Shown here: one piece after another, positions 6,894-13,995 of the stretch
Position numbering within the stretch: the stretch's first letter is position 1
Layout: the number at the start of each line of letters is the position of its first letter
From: Deltaproteobacteria bacterium
Lineage (GTDB): Bacteria; Myxococcota_A; UBA9160
Length of the DNA: 15,684 nt
Assembly: GCA_003520425.1 (NCBI GenBank)
Contig: DOUU01000254.1
Coordinates: forward strand, 2,517-18,200
Direction: 5' to 3'
Translations under genes and position numbers: made by a program
Notes under the pieces: generated by a model
The model's input: the letters and a program-made list of their open reading frames with translations, nothing else
Told to the model about the DNA's origin: nothing
Database searches by the model: none

Positions 6894-8084
6894 CTAGGCT
6901 AGAGCCGACTGCGCACGCAGCTCCGCCAACTCCACTGGACTCACGCCCATCTCGGTCAGCACCTCGTCCGTGTGTTCTCCGAGGACAGGGGCGAGCCGGC
7001 GCACTTCACTCGGTGTGGAAGCAAACCGTGCGACAGGACCAGGGATGCGGACGAGTCCACACTGCGCATGCTCAATTTCGAGCAGGAGCCCGTTTGCCAC
7101 CACCTGGGGATCCTCGTGCACGCTGTCTTGCATGCGGATGGGCGCGGCAGGGACACCTTCGGCCGCTAGGCGCGCACAGATCGCCTCACTGGTTCCTTTG
7201 CGCATCTCGAGCGCGACGATGTCGGCGAGAGCTTCGATGTTTTCCATCCGCGTCGCGACGGAGGAAAAGCGGGGATCGCCGCTGAGTTCGGGCCTACCGA
7301 GCGCGCGGGTCAGGCCTTGGAATTCTGCGTCCGAGATGGTGAGGAGAGTGACAAATCCATCCGCGGTCGGGAATGCACGCAGGATTCCATGCAGCGGCGC
7401 CGGAGCCGTAGCCCCCGGACCAAGGTAAGTGTGTTGTTGCATTCCGTCCGGCCAGAGAAAGGCGATGGAAGCATCGAGCATCGCAAGACGCACGTGTTGC
7501 CCGCCCGCGCCGCGCGCGCGCGCCACAAGGGCGGCGCAGATCGCCTGGGCGGCGTGGATCGCGGTGACTTTGTCACAGACAATATTGCGCACCAACTCCG
7601 GCGTTCCGGTCTTGGGGTCCGCCTGGGAAGCCGCCATTCCAGAAAGCGCCTGGATCACGATGTCATAGACCCGGTGCTCGGCGTAGGGGCCGACCTCACC
7701 GAAGCCGCTGATCGACACGTACACGAGGTTGGGGGCCACGCGGCGCAGATCTGCTTCGCCGATCCCCATCCGCTCGACGACTCCAGGGCGGAAGTTCTGG
7801 ACGAAGACATCCGATCGCGCGACGAGCCTCAAGAGCAGGGCGCGGCCGCGCTCGTCCTGAAGGTTCAGCACGACCGACCGCTTGTTCCGGTTGATCGTGT
7901 TGAAGATGGCGGACAAGCCGCCACGGGCGCATCCGATATGACGGATCAAATCACCTTGACCCGGCGGCTCCACCTTGATCACGTCCGCCCCCTGATCGCC
8001 AAGGATCGCGGTCGCGAGGGGACCAGACACCATGGTCGAAAGGTCAATCACTCGGATGCCGGCCAAAGGACCTGCCATGGCCAC
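6894..8084 (-). CDS. CaiB/BaiF (family III) CoA-transferase
   Basis: This 396-residue single-unit family III CoA-transferase is expected to transfer CoA from a donor thioester to a carboxylic acid. It begins LAGIRVIDLSTMVSGPLA, has GADVIKVEPPGQGD (32-45), NRNKRSVVLNL, NFRPGVVERMGIGE and SGFGEVGPYAEHR. The catalytic Asp is kept as Asp171 in IVCDKVTAIHA, and the C-terminal PVLGEHTDEVL is intact. The frame opens at GTG 8084; an in-frame ATG two codons later (8078) is possible, but GGAG at 8097-8094 is better spaced for the GTG. It is the first gene of the minus-strand run and diverges from the SDR at 8118. With the tandem fusion it gives the operon two CoA-transferases, perhaps for an activation step and a CoA swap, or for two substrates. 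Confidence 0.93.
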   Translation of the reverse strand: MAMAGPLAGIRVIDLSTMVSGPLATAILGDQGADVIKVEPPGQGDLIRHIGCARGGLSAIFNTINRNKRSVVLNLQDERGRALLLRLVARSDVFVQNFRPGVVERMGIGEADLRRVAPNLVYVSISGFGEVGPYAEHRVYDIVIQALSGMAASQADPKTGTPELVRNIVCDKVTAIHAAQAICAALVARARGAGGQHVRLAMLDASIAFLWPDGMQQHTYLGPGATAPAPLHGILRAFPTADGFVTLLTISDAEFQGLTRALGRPELSGDPRFSSVATRMENIEALADIVALEMRKGTSEAICARLAAEGVPAAPIRMQDSVHEDPQVVANGLLLEIEHAQCGLVRIPGPVARFASTPSEVRRLAPVLGEHTDEVLTEMGVSPVELAELRAQSALA

Positions 8085-8117
8085 ATTCTAACACTCCGTC
8101 AGATTTGGCGGCCGGGC
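8085..8117. promoter_or_regulatory. 33-nt divergent intergenic region
   Basis: Only 33 nt separate the GTG start of the CaiB operon (8084) from the ATG of the plus-strand SDR (8118). Promoters for one or both genes must lie inside the opposite gene. A weak minus-strand candidate is TTGGAC (8144-8139) with TAGCAT (8123-8118), spaced 15 nt. This is a short spacing and a poor consensus match, so I hold it loosely. GGAG at 8097-8094 is the likely ribosome site for the CaiB gene. Confidence 0.3.
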
Positions 8118-8918
8118 ATGCTAGGCTGGGGTGTGCGCGTCCAAGCCTTGTTCGATCTCGCCGGCAAGACCGCGCTCGTGACGGGCGGGGGGCGCGGCAT
8201 CGGGCGACACCTGGCAATCGGATTGGCGGAGGCGGGGGCCGATGTGTTTCTCGCCTCGCGGAAGCCGGGCCCATGTGAGGAGACGGCCTCCTTCATCCGA
8301 GAGCGCACGGGCCGCCGAGCCGTGGCCCTCCAGGCCGACGTCTCTCAGCCGGACCAGGCGCGGGCGCTGGTCGATTCCGTGCTCGCGCAGACTCCGCGGC
8401 TTGAGATCCTCGTGAACAACGCTGGCACAACATGGGCCGCGCCGACCCTCGACTACCCTGTCGCGGGCTGGGACCGCGTCTTCGACCTCAACGTCCGAGG
8501 CCTTTTCTTGGTCTCCCAGCGGGTTGCGCGACATATGAGGGACCATGGTGGGGGCAGCATCATTCACATCGGATCCATCTCCGCGTTTCGGGGTGCCCGA
8601 GAGGAGGACCAACCGGTGGTGGCCTATCACGCCAGCAAAGGCGCGGTGCTCACGCTCACCAAGGACCTTGCCGTGAAGCTCGCGCCCCACCGCATCCGGG
8701 TGAACGCGATTGCACCGGGACCATTCCTCACGGATATGATGAATCACATCCGGCACGATCCGGAAAAGTTGCGCGCCTACGAGGCGAGTGTCCCGGTGGG
8801 ACGCTGCGGTGGCGAGGATGACATCAAAGGTGCAGTCGTGTTCCTCGCGAGCGACGCTGCGGCCTTCGTCACGGGCCACACGTTGGTCGTCGATGGAGGA
8901 ATAAGCGCGTGCGGCTGA
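8118..8918 (+). CDS. FabG-like short-chain dehydrogenase/reductase
   Basis: A 266-residue classical SDR, NAD(P)-dependent, cytoplasmic. TGGGRGIG lies at 22-29, the NNAG motif at 100-103, and the catalytic set is Ser153, Tyr170 and Lys174. The C-terminus VTGHTLVVDGGIS is typical of FabG/gluconate-dehydrogenase-like enzymes. There are about four extra residues between Ser and Tyr (REEDQPVV region) compared with FabG. The open frame runs far upstream through the antisense of the CaiB gene, but that part has no SDR character. The start is ATG 8118 or possibly GTG 8133, since the fold begins near residue 12. It diverges from the CaiB operon and converges with the cyclase gene 12 nt away. Likely role: oxidation or reduction of an alcohol/ketone intermediate of the neighbouring pathway; the substrate cannot be read. 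Confidence 0.92.
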   Translation: MLGWGVRVQALFDLAGKTALVTGGGRGIGRHLAIGLAEAGADVFLASRKPGPCEETASFIRERTGRRAVALQADVSQPDQARALVDSVLAQTPRLEILVNNAGTTWAAPTLDYPVAGWDRVFDLNVRGLFLVSQRVARHMRDHGGGSIIHIGSISAFRGAREEDQPVVAYHASKGAVLTLTKDLAVKLAPHRIRVNAIAPGPFLTDMMNHIRHDPEKLRAYEASVPVGRCGGEDDIKGAVVFLASDAAAFVTGHTLVVDGGISACG

Positions 8919-8924
8919 TGCGGA

Positions 8925-8942
8925 GCGCCTTTAGAAAAGCGC
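8925..8942. terminator. Possible bidirectional terminator between convergent genes
   Basis: An imperfect inverted repeat, GCGC-C-TTT / AAA-A-GCGC, lies in the 12-nt convergent gap and runs into the last codons of the cyclase gene. One C-A mismatch and a very short loop make the stem weak. The A/T runs on both strands would suit termination in both directions. Not certain. Confidence 0.25.
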
Positions 8943-9848
8943 AATCGGATTCACGGGAGAAGCGGTCCCCCGCAGAAGCACAAGCGGCGCCGCGGTGAAG
9001 AGGAACGCGCTGCGGTTCTCCTCCTTGCAGGCCACTGCGAGCGCTTCGAGGTCGAGGTTGTCGAGAAGCGAGAGTCCCATCGCGACGATGCCGACGGTGT
9101 GAATCGGAAGCCGAACGTCTTCGATGCCAGAAGGGTGCACGTCGGAGACGCCATCGCACCCGAGCGCTGCAACACCCCGAGCATGGAGCCACGGCAGGCA
9201 GTCCGCGTGCAATCCCGCGAGGCGCTCTCGCGGGTTCCAGTCACCCTGTGCTGCGACGAGGGCGAAGCGCCCGGTGCGCACGAGCAGGACATCGCCGCTC
9301 TCGACCTGCACTACCGCTGCCTTCTCGGCTTGCTCAAGGTCCTCGGGATGAATGGGCTCGCCGGGCCCCAGCCACGGTTTGCCTTTGGCTGCCGGCACAT
9401 CCAGAAGAACGCCACGCGAGACGATCCCGTGACGCAGCGCATCCACCGAGAGCTCGAGCGCACCGTGCGCGGTGATGCGCTCCGACGAGTAGCCGTTGTA
9501 GAGACGGCCTTCGTGAAAAATGTGGCAAAGCGCATCGAGATGCGTCGTCGCGTAGCCATGCGAGGCAAGCGCCAGATAGTCGCCGCCCCAGCCCTCGCTG
9601 TGTGTGCCGATCATATGATGCGCGGCGGGTTGAGGATTCGATGGTCCGGGCTCGGTCGGGATCGGCCGCGCGCAGGAAACAACTCGCCCTGAGCGCACCA
9701 GCGCTGCCGCTGCTGCGCGCTTTTCCGGCGTCACAAGGTTCAGGGTGCCGAGTTGATCGCGTTCACCCCAGCGATGCCAGTTCGAGAGGCTTTTATGAAA
9801 GGCGGCGATGTCCGCCGCGCAGAGCGGCGATCGGCTCGGTCTCGACAT
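8931..9848 (-). CDS. Cyclase-family (kynurenine-formamidase-like) metal-dependent hydrolase
   Basis: A 305-residue member of the cyclase / putative metal-dependent hydrolase family, which includes bacterial kynurenine formamidase and some amide, lactone or ring hydrolases. The metal-binding signature is read as HGYATTHLDALCH, with His97, His103, Asp105 and His109. A second conserved part is LPIHTVGIVAMG (His250), followed by LLDNLDLEALA. The N-terminal RWGERDQLGTLNLVTPEKR is typical of the longer branch of about 300 residues. The start chosen is the ATG at 9848: GAGGAG at 9860-9855 is six nt from it but abuts the ATG at 9854. It lies 134 nt downstream of the acyl-CoA synthetase on the same strand. 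It may hydrolyse a ring or amide bond to free an acid for activation; that is inference. Confidence 0.88.
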   Translation of the reverse strand: MSRPSRSPLCAADIAAFHKSLSNWHRWGERDQLGTLNLVTPEKRAAAAALVRSGRVVSCARPIPTEPGPSNPQPAAHHMIGTHSEGWGGDYLALASHGYATTHLDALCHIFHEGRLYNGYSSERITAHGALELSVDALRHGIVSRGVLLDVPAAKGKPWLGPGEPIHPEDLEQAEKAAVVQVESGDVLLVRTGRFALVAAQGDWNPRERLAGLHADCLPWLHARGVAALGCDGVSDVHPSGIEDVRLPIHTVGIVAMGLSLLDNLDLEALAVACKEENRSAFLFTAAPLVLLRGTASPVNPIALF

Positions 9849-9854
9849 GAACAT

Positions 9855-9860
9855 CTCCTC
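9855..9860 (-). promoter_or_regulatory. Ribosome binding site choosing the second ATG of the cyclase gene
   Basis: GAGGAG on the minus strand directly abuts the ATG at 9854 and is six nt from the ATG at 9848. Spacing therefore favours 9848 and removes two residues from the longest frame. Confidence 0.7.
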
Positions 9861-9982
9861 GGCTTCGCAAGGCCTGCGTGGTCAGACTCGGCGCACGCTT
9901 GACGCTGTGACAGATCAGTCCGCGCGGGTTGAAGGAGTCGGGGGCGTGCGCTCTCGGCTCCACGCGTCGTCCGGATCGCGCT

Positions 9983-11614
9983 TCAGCCCAGGGCTTCACG
10001 GGAGCGAATCGCATCCACGAGCCGCCGTTTGTCGACCTTTCCACTCGAGGTCATGGGCAGTTCTTCCCGTCGCAGGAGTACGAGGTGGCGGGGCACCTTG
10101 TAGGCGGAAAGCTCGCGTTTGACACGCAGACGGAGGGCCTCGAGGTCGAGCTGGAGATGCTCGCGAGCCACCACCGCCGCGGCCACGAGCTGTCCGCGAT
10201 CTCGATCCGGTAGGCCTACCACGTACGCCTCCTCGACTTCCGGCTGGGCGATCAGCACCTGCTCGACCTCTCGCGGGGAAACGTTTGCCCCACCAGTCTT
10301 GATCATTTCACCCAGGCGACCGTGGAAAAACAGGATGCCTTCCGCGTTAAAGGATCCGGCGTCTCCGGTGTGATAGAAGCCGTCGGCATCAAAGGTGTCC
10401 TCGCGTTCCACCTTGTAGAGCGCGTGCATCACGCTGTAGCCGCGCACACAGATCTCGCCCGTACTGCCCGGCGGCAGCACGGCTCCAGTGTCGGGATCGA
10501 CGATCCGATGCTCGAGGCCAGGCACAGCGTGGCCGAACGAGCCGCGGAGCTTCTCCGGCAGGTCGTAGTCCATACGATCGATCGTGTGTGGGCCGCAAGT
10601 TTCGGTCATACCGAGGGAGTTCGAGCGCAGTTCGGGGTCGGCGGGGCGGGTGCGACCGGGAAGCACGTCGTAGAGATTCCCCCCCCGGATCGATGAGAGG
10701 TTGCGCTGAGCAAAAGTCGGATGCTCGTGCATCGCCTTGCCGTAGTGAGGCCAGCCGGCGACGAGGGTGACCTGCTCACGCTCGAGGAGTTCAAGAGTCC
10801 TTCCGGGCTCAAAGGTCTCCTCGCAAATGAGCGTCGCTCCGGCGTGAAGGGCGCTGACGAGCGTGAAGACGAAGCCGCCCACCCAGAAAAACGGCATCGG
10901 TGAGTAGATCCGGTCGTCCGAACGCAGATCGCGGTAGGCGTTGAGGGCATAGGCATGCCGGATGACAGCGCCGTGGGTGTGAACCGCGCCCTTTGGATCC
11001 GCTGTGCTGCCTGAGCTGTAGATGAGGATCATGGCGTCGGCCGGCAACACAGCCTGCTCGGCCGCGCGCAGCAGGCCGCCACTGGCACCTGGTGTCGCGC
11101 TCGCTGACACGAGCGCGGCCCGGCCTTCCGATGCCCAGGGGCGAGACACCGGTCCCCAGACGCGGACCGCTCGCAGATAGGGCAGGCTGGGGAGGAAGAG
11201 CGGCCCGGGTCCGCGGCCAGCCAGCTCAGGAGCGGCCTCCTCAAGGGTTGCAAGCCGATCCTGCTTGGCAAACTCGCCGACGCAAAGCAGGGTATTGACA
11301 TCCGCATGCTGGAGGACAAAACGGAGCTCCCGCGCTCGGAAGAAAGTATTGATCGGAACGACGAGTGCACCGATGCGCGCTGCCGCGAGCCAAGCCAAGA
11401 CCCAATCCGGGCCGTTTGGCATCCAGATGCCGACCCGGGTCCCCTTGCCGACTCCAGTTGCGAGCAGGCCCCTGGCAAGGAGGGCCGATTCTCGCTCCGC
11501 ATCTGCATAGCTGAGCCGCCTGTCGCCGAGCACGATAAGGGAGCGGTCGCCATGGCGCGCCGCCAGCTCGCGGATCAGCTCGGAGACGGTGGGTTTGAAG
11601 TCGGGAAAAGGCAT
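9983..11614 (-). CDS. AMP-forming acyl-CoA synthetase (ANL superfamily)
   Basis: This 543-residue ligase activates a carboxylic acid with ATP and CoA through an acyl-adenylate. Core motifs are complete: the P-loop YSSGSTADPKG (199-209), NSLGMTET (332-339) with Thr337/Glu338, YHTGD with Asp418, GRLGEMIKTGG with Arg433, NVSPREVE, and the C-terminal catalytic Lys526 in SSGKVDKRR. The frame stays open about 120 codons further upstream, but that stretch has no family similarity. The ATG at 11614 has GGGAGG six nt upstream (11626-11621) and begins the normal N-terminal domain. Sequence type is close to medium/long-chain or cyclohexanecarboxylate-like ligases; substrate not determinable. It is divergent from the amino-acid dehydrogenase and precedes the cyclase gene by 134 nt, in which I see no gene. 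Confidence 0.93.
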   Translation of the reverse strand: MPFPDFKPTVSELIRELAARHGDRSLIVLGDRRLSYADAERESALLARGLLATGVGKGTRVGIWMPNGPDWVLAWLAAARIGALVVPINTFFRARELRFVLQHADVNTLLCVGEFAKQDRLATLEEAAPELAGRGPGPLFLPSLPYLRAVRVWGPVSRPWASEGRAALVSASATPGASGGLLRAAEQAVLPADAMILIYSSGSTADPKGAVHTHGAVIRHAYALNAYRDLRSDDRIYSPMPFFWVGGFVFTLVSALHAGATLICEETFEPGRTLELLEREQVTLVAGWPHYGKAMHEHPTFAQRNLSSIRGGNLYDVLPGRTRPADPELRSNSLGMTETCGPHTIDRMDYDLPEKLRGSFGHAVPGLEHRIVDPDTGAVLPPGSTGEICVRGYSVMHALYKVEREDTFDADGFYHTGDAGSFNAEGILFFHGRLGEMIKTGGANVSPREVEQVLIAQPEVEEAYVVGLPDRDRGQLVAAAVVAREHLQLDLEALRLRVKRELSAYKVPRHLVLLRREELPMTSSGKVDKRRLVDAIRSREALG

Positions 11615-11929
11615 CGGGCGCCTCCCACGAGGATGTGGCCTCTTGCGCCACCGAGTATCTGACAGCGCCGCTCCGAAGCAAAGCATGTCTTTGGGGTGGG
11701 GGCGCTGCAGCCGCGGGTCTCGGCAAGCGGTGCGAGACGAGGGCCTCCGCAGCCAGCTGGTATACCGATCCCGAGAAGCCGCCCGGGCCCGGCTTGGGAT
11801 TCCGCCGCTCGCGTTGCTGCTGCAAGCGATCGGAACAGCACACCCACTGTGGGGGCCTCGCCGCCGCTGCAGCCAACCGCGGCCAGTGACGAGTTCGGCT
11901 AGGCTTTGGTCGCAAGCTCGAGGGGCACG
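11615..11929. promoter_or_regulatory. 315-nt gene-free divergent region between synthetase and dehydrogenase operons
   Basis: No convincing gene lies here; open frames crossing it are extensions of the flanking genes. It must carry promoters for both directions. For the synthetase a possible sigma-70-like pair is TTGCTT (11681-11676) and GATACT (11659-11654), 16 nt apart, about 40 nt upstream of the ATG. This is a weak match. GGGAGG at 11626-11621 is the synthetase ribosome site, and GAGGGG at 11920-11925 serves the dehydrogenase. An inverted repeat AAGCCG/CGGCTT (11776-11781 and 11790-11795) and the palindrome GGTATACC (11759-11766) are candidate operators. I found no clear plus-strand promoter. 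Confidence 0.4.
11776..11795. repeat. Inverted repeat in the divergent regulatory region
   Basis: Perfect 6-bp arms AAGCCG and CGGCTT flank an 8-nt GC-only centre (CCCGGGCC). It lies near the middle of the divergent gap, where a shared regulator could bind. In GC-rich DNA such a repeat can arise by chance. Confidence 0.3.
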
Positions 11930-13042
11930 ATGGAAGAGATCGACCAGTTCGCCGATGAGCTCGGCCCGGCAAAGATCATCCACGTCTATGAACCACGGGT
12001 CGGTTTGCGGGGAACGCTGGTCGTGGACAATGTCGCGGCGGGCCCTTCGATTGGCGGCTTACGCATGGCGCCGGACGTTTCCACCGAGGAGTGTGCTCGC
12101 CTGGCCCGGGCAATGACGCTGAAAAACGCCGCAGCCGGGCTCGCGCACGGCGGGGGAAAGAGTGTTCTTTACGGCGATCCGCGGATGCCGGCGGATCGCA
12201 AAGAGCGGCTCGTGCGTGCCATGGCATGTGCCCTCGGCGACATCCAGGACTACATCTTCGGTCCGGACATGGGCACGGACGAGACTTGTATGGCGTGGGT
12301 CAAGAGTGAGATTGGTCGCGCGGTCGGCCTCCCGCGCGAGATGGGCGGCATTCCGCTTGACGAGCTGGGAGCCACTGGTTTTGGCCTCGCCCATGCGACC
12401 GAAGTGGCACTGCGTTACCGCGACTTTCCGCTGGTCGGAGCACGCCTTGCAGTACAGGGTTTCGGTTCGGTCGGGATTCACGCCGCGCGCTTCCTCGTGG
12501 CGCGAGGCGCGATTCTCGTCGGCGCGTCGGACTCGGGTGGCGCGATCCATGATCCGGCAGGCTTGGATGTCGAGGCACTCGTCGCGACGAAGCGGAGTGG
12601 GAAGGGGGTTCGCGAGCACGGCAAGGGGACGCCGATTGCGGGCGAGGAGCTTGTCCGGGTCGACTGCGAGATCTGGATCCCGGCCGCGCGGCCCGATGTG
12701 ATCCGCGAGGACAACGAAGCCCGCCTCAAGGCGAAGCTTGTGGTCTCGGGTGCGAACATTCCGATAACCCCGGGCGCGGAGGAGCGGCTCCACCGCCGGG
12801 GGGTGCTTTGCGTTCCGGACTTCATTGCAAATGCGGGGGGCGTGATCTGTGCTGCAATGGAATATCACGGGGCGACCCAGACGGCGGCCTTCCAGGCGAT
12901 CGAGGAGCGTATTCGCACGAACACCGACGCCGTGCTCGCCGATGCAACGCGTCGCGGAGTCCTTCCCCGCCAAGCGGCTGTGGAGCTTGCGGTGGCACGT
13001 GTCCGGCGAGCCATGGGCTGGCGTCGCTGGTCGATCTTCTAA
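11930..13042 (+). CDS. Glu/Leu/Phe/Val-family amino-acid dehydrogenase
   Basis: A 370-residue NAD(P)-dependent amino-acid dehydrogenase, catalysing reversible oxidative deamination to a 2-oxoacid and ammonia. The catalytic domain has MTLKNAAAGLAHGGGKS (62-78) with Lys65 and Lys77, and GPDMGTD with Asp113. The nucleotide domain has VQGFGSVG (175-182) and ASDSGGAIHDPAGLD (199-213), then GANIPITPGA and CVPDFIANAGGVI. Length is close to leucine dehydrogenase and shorter than most glutamate dehydrogenases. Where glutamate dehydrogenases have the gamma-carboxylate-binding Lys in GPYKGG, this protein has GPSIGG (Ile41), as expected for a hydrophobic side chain. The ATG at 11930 has GAGGGG four nt upstream. 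The 2-oxoacid oxidoreductase genes start 29 nt after its stop, which suggests the product 2-oxoacid goes there. Confidence 0.92.
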   Translation: MEEIDQFADELGPAKIIHVYEPRVGLRGTLVVDNVAAGPSIGGLRMAPDVSTEECARLARAMTLKNAAAGLAHGGGKSVLYGDPRMPADRKERLVRAMACALGDIQDYIFGPDMGTDETCMAWVKSEIGRAVGLPREMGGIPLDELGATGFGLAHATEVALRYRDFPLVGARLAVQGFGSVGIHAARFLVARGAILVGASDSGGAIHDPAGLDVEALVATKRSGKGVREHGKGTPIAGEELVRVDCEIWIPAARPDVIREDNEARLKAKLVVSGANIPITPGAEERLHRRGVLCVPDFIANAGGVICAAMEYHGATQTAAFQAIEERIRTNTDAVLADATRRGVLPRQAAVELAVARVRRAMGWRRWSIF

Positions 13043-13071
13043 GTCGGCCCGCAGCAGTCTCGCGAGGAGCC

Positions 13072-13995
13072 ATGTACCGGATCCGTTTCCACGGCCGCGG
13101 CGGACAGGGCATCAAGACAGCGGGTCGCATTCTCGGGAGCGCCTTTTTCGCAGAAGGGTTCGAGACTCAGGACGCTCCGCTCTACGGTGCCGAGCGCCGC
13201 GGTGCGCCGATCTATGCAACGGTGCGTGCAGCCCGGATGCCCATCATCGAACGGGGTCCGCTCCGTTGTCCGGACCTGGTCGTGGTGGCCGATGAGACTC
13301 TTCTCGTGGCGGCAGCCGCGGGCGTGTTGGCAGGCGTTGGCGCCCAGACCGTGATGCTTGTCTGCACTGCGATGGCGGCAGACGTGTGGAAGGAACGGCT
13401 CCGCTTCAAGGGACCCGTGCTCGCGCTGCCCGTGCAGACGGGTGCGACCGCTGACGCACGGTTCCTGGGCGCGATCTGTGCAGGTGCTGCCGCGCGCCTC
13501 GTGGGCGCAATCTCGCGCATCTCCCTCGAGCATGCACTCGCACAGGAACTTGCGGGCTTAGAGCCGAGCGACCGACACGACAGCGTGGAGCAAGCGCTGG
13601 CAGCCTGGGACTGCATGAGCTCTCATGCCGGCCTCGTCCAAGAGCGAGCGGGAACCTCCGCTGAGGAACTCGGCGCACCTGCGTGGATCGACCTTTCAGC
13701 CGAGCCTGCGCCGTCTTCTGAAGCCGCAATCCTCGTTCCTGCCACCAGCGTGCAGGTCCGCACGGGGCTCTGGCGCACGATGCGACCTGTGATTGACGAG
13801 GATCTTTGCCATCGCTGCTCCTGGATCTGCAGTACCTTCTGCCCGGACGGCGCGATCCTCGTGGACGCCGAGCATCGTCCCTCCATCGACTATGACCACT
13901 GCAAGGGCTGCCTGGTGTGCGTCGCTGTGTGCCCGCGACATGCGATCCGCTCCCTGCCTGAACGTGATGCGCAATCCGGGGGGAGCCCCTCGTGA
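13072..13995 (+). CDS. 2-oxoacid:ferredoxin oxidoreductase, gamma-delta fusion subunit
   Basis: A 307-residue fusion. Residues 1 to about 185 are the gamma subunit (GRGGQGIKTAGRILG at 8-22 and TQDAPLYGAERRGAP at 32-46). Residues about 235-295 are the delta (ferredoxin-like) subunit, which passes electrons to external ferredoxin. The second cluster motif is standard: C277-x2-C280-x2-C283-x3-C287-P. The first reads C246-x2-C249-x3-C253-x3-C257-P, one residue longer than the usual spacing. The middle (about 186-234) is a variable linker. ATG 13072 has a GAGGAG just upstream (13064-13069). It follows the amino-acid dehydrogenase by 29 nt and overlaps the alpha gene by GTGA. The gene order gamma-delta-alpha-beta is that of archaeal por/vor operons. 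Substrate type (pyruvate, branched or aryl 2-oxoacid) is not fixed by sequence, but the neighbour suggests an amino-acid-derived one. Confidence 0.92.
   Translation: MYRIRFHGRGGQGIKTAGRILGSAFFAEGFETQDAPLYGAERRGAPIYATVRAARMPIIERGPLRCPDLVVVADETLLVAAAAGVLAGVGAQTVMLVCTAMAADVWKERLRFKGPVLALPVQTGATADARFLGAICAGAAARLVGAISRISLEHALAQELAGLEPSDRHDSVEQALAAWDCMSSHAGLVQERAGTSAEELGAPAWIDLSAEPAPSSEAAILVPATSVQVRTGLWRTMRPVIDEDLCHRCSWICSTFCPDGAILVDAEHRPSIDYDHCKGCLVCVAVCPRHAIRSLPERDAQSGGSPS

Noticed and set aside
5721..6902. 393-codon plus-strand open frame opposite the SDR and tandem CoA-transferase
   Set aside because: It spans two well-supported minus-strand genes and has no motif of its own.
1..8084. Anaerobic toluene/alkane degradation operon proper
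   Set aside because: The gene set resembles bbs, but no glycyl-radical fumarate-adding enzyme, activase or crotonase is present in the window, so the substrate cannot be claimed.
7317..8117. N-terminal extension of the plus-strand SDR
   Set aside because: It lies antisense to the CaiB gene, and the SDR fold begins only after 8118; residues before that have no SDR character.
11615..11983. N-terminal extension of the acyl-CoA synthetase
   Set aside because: The ATG at 11614 has an ideal ribosome site and begins the family's normal N-terminus; the extension would also overlap the divergent dehydrogenase.
12059..12973. 304-codon minus-strand open frame inside the amino-acid dehydrogenase
   Set aside because: Shadow frame of a gene with complete dehydrogenase motifs.
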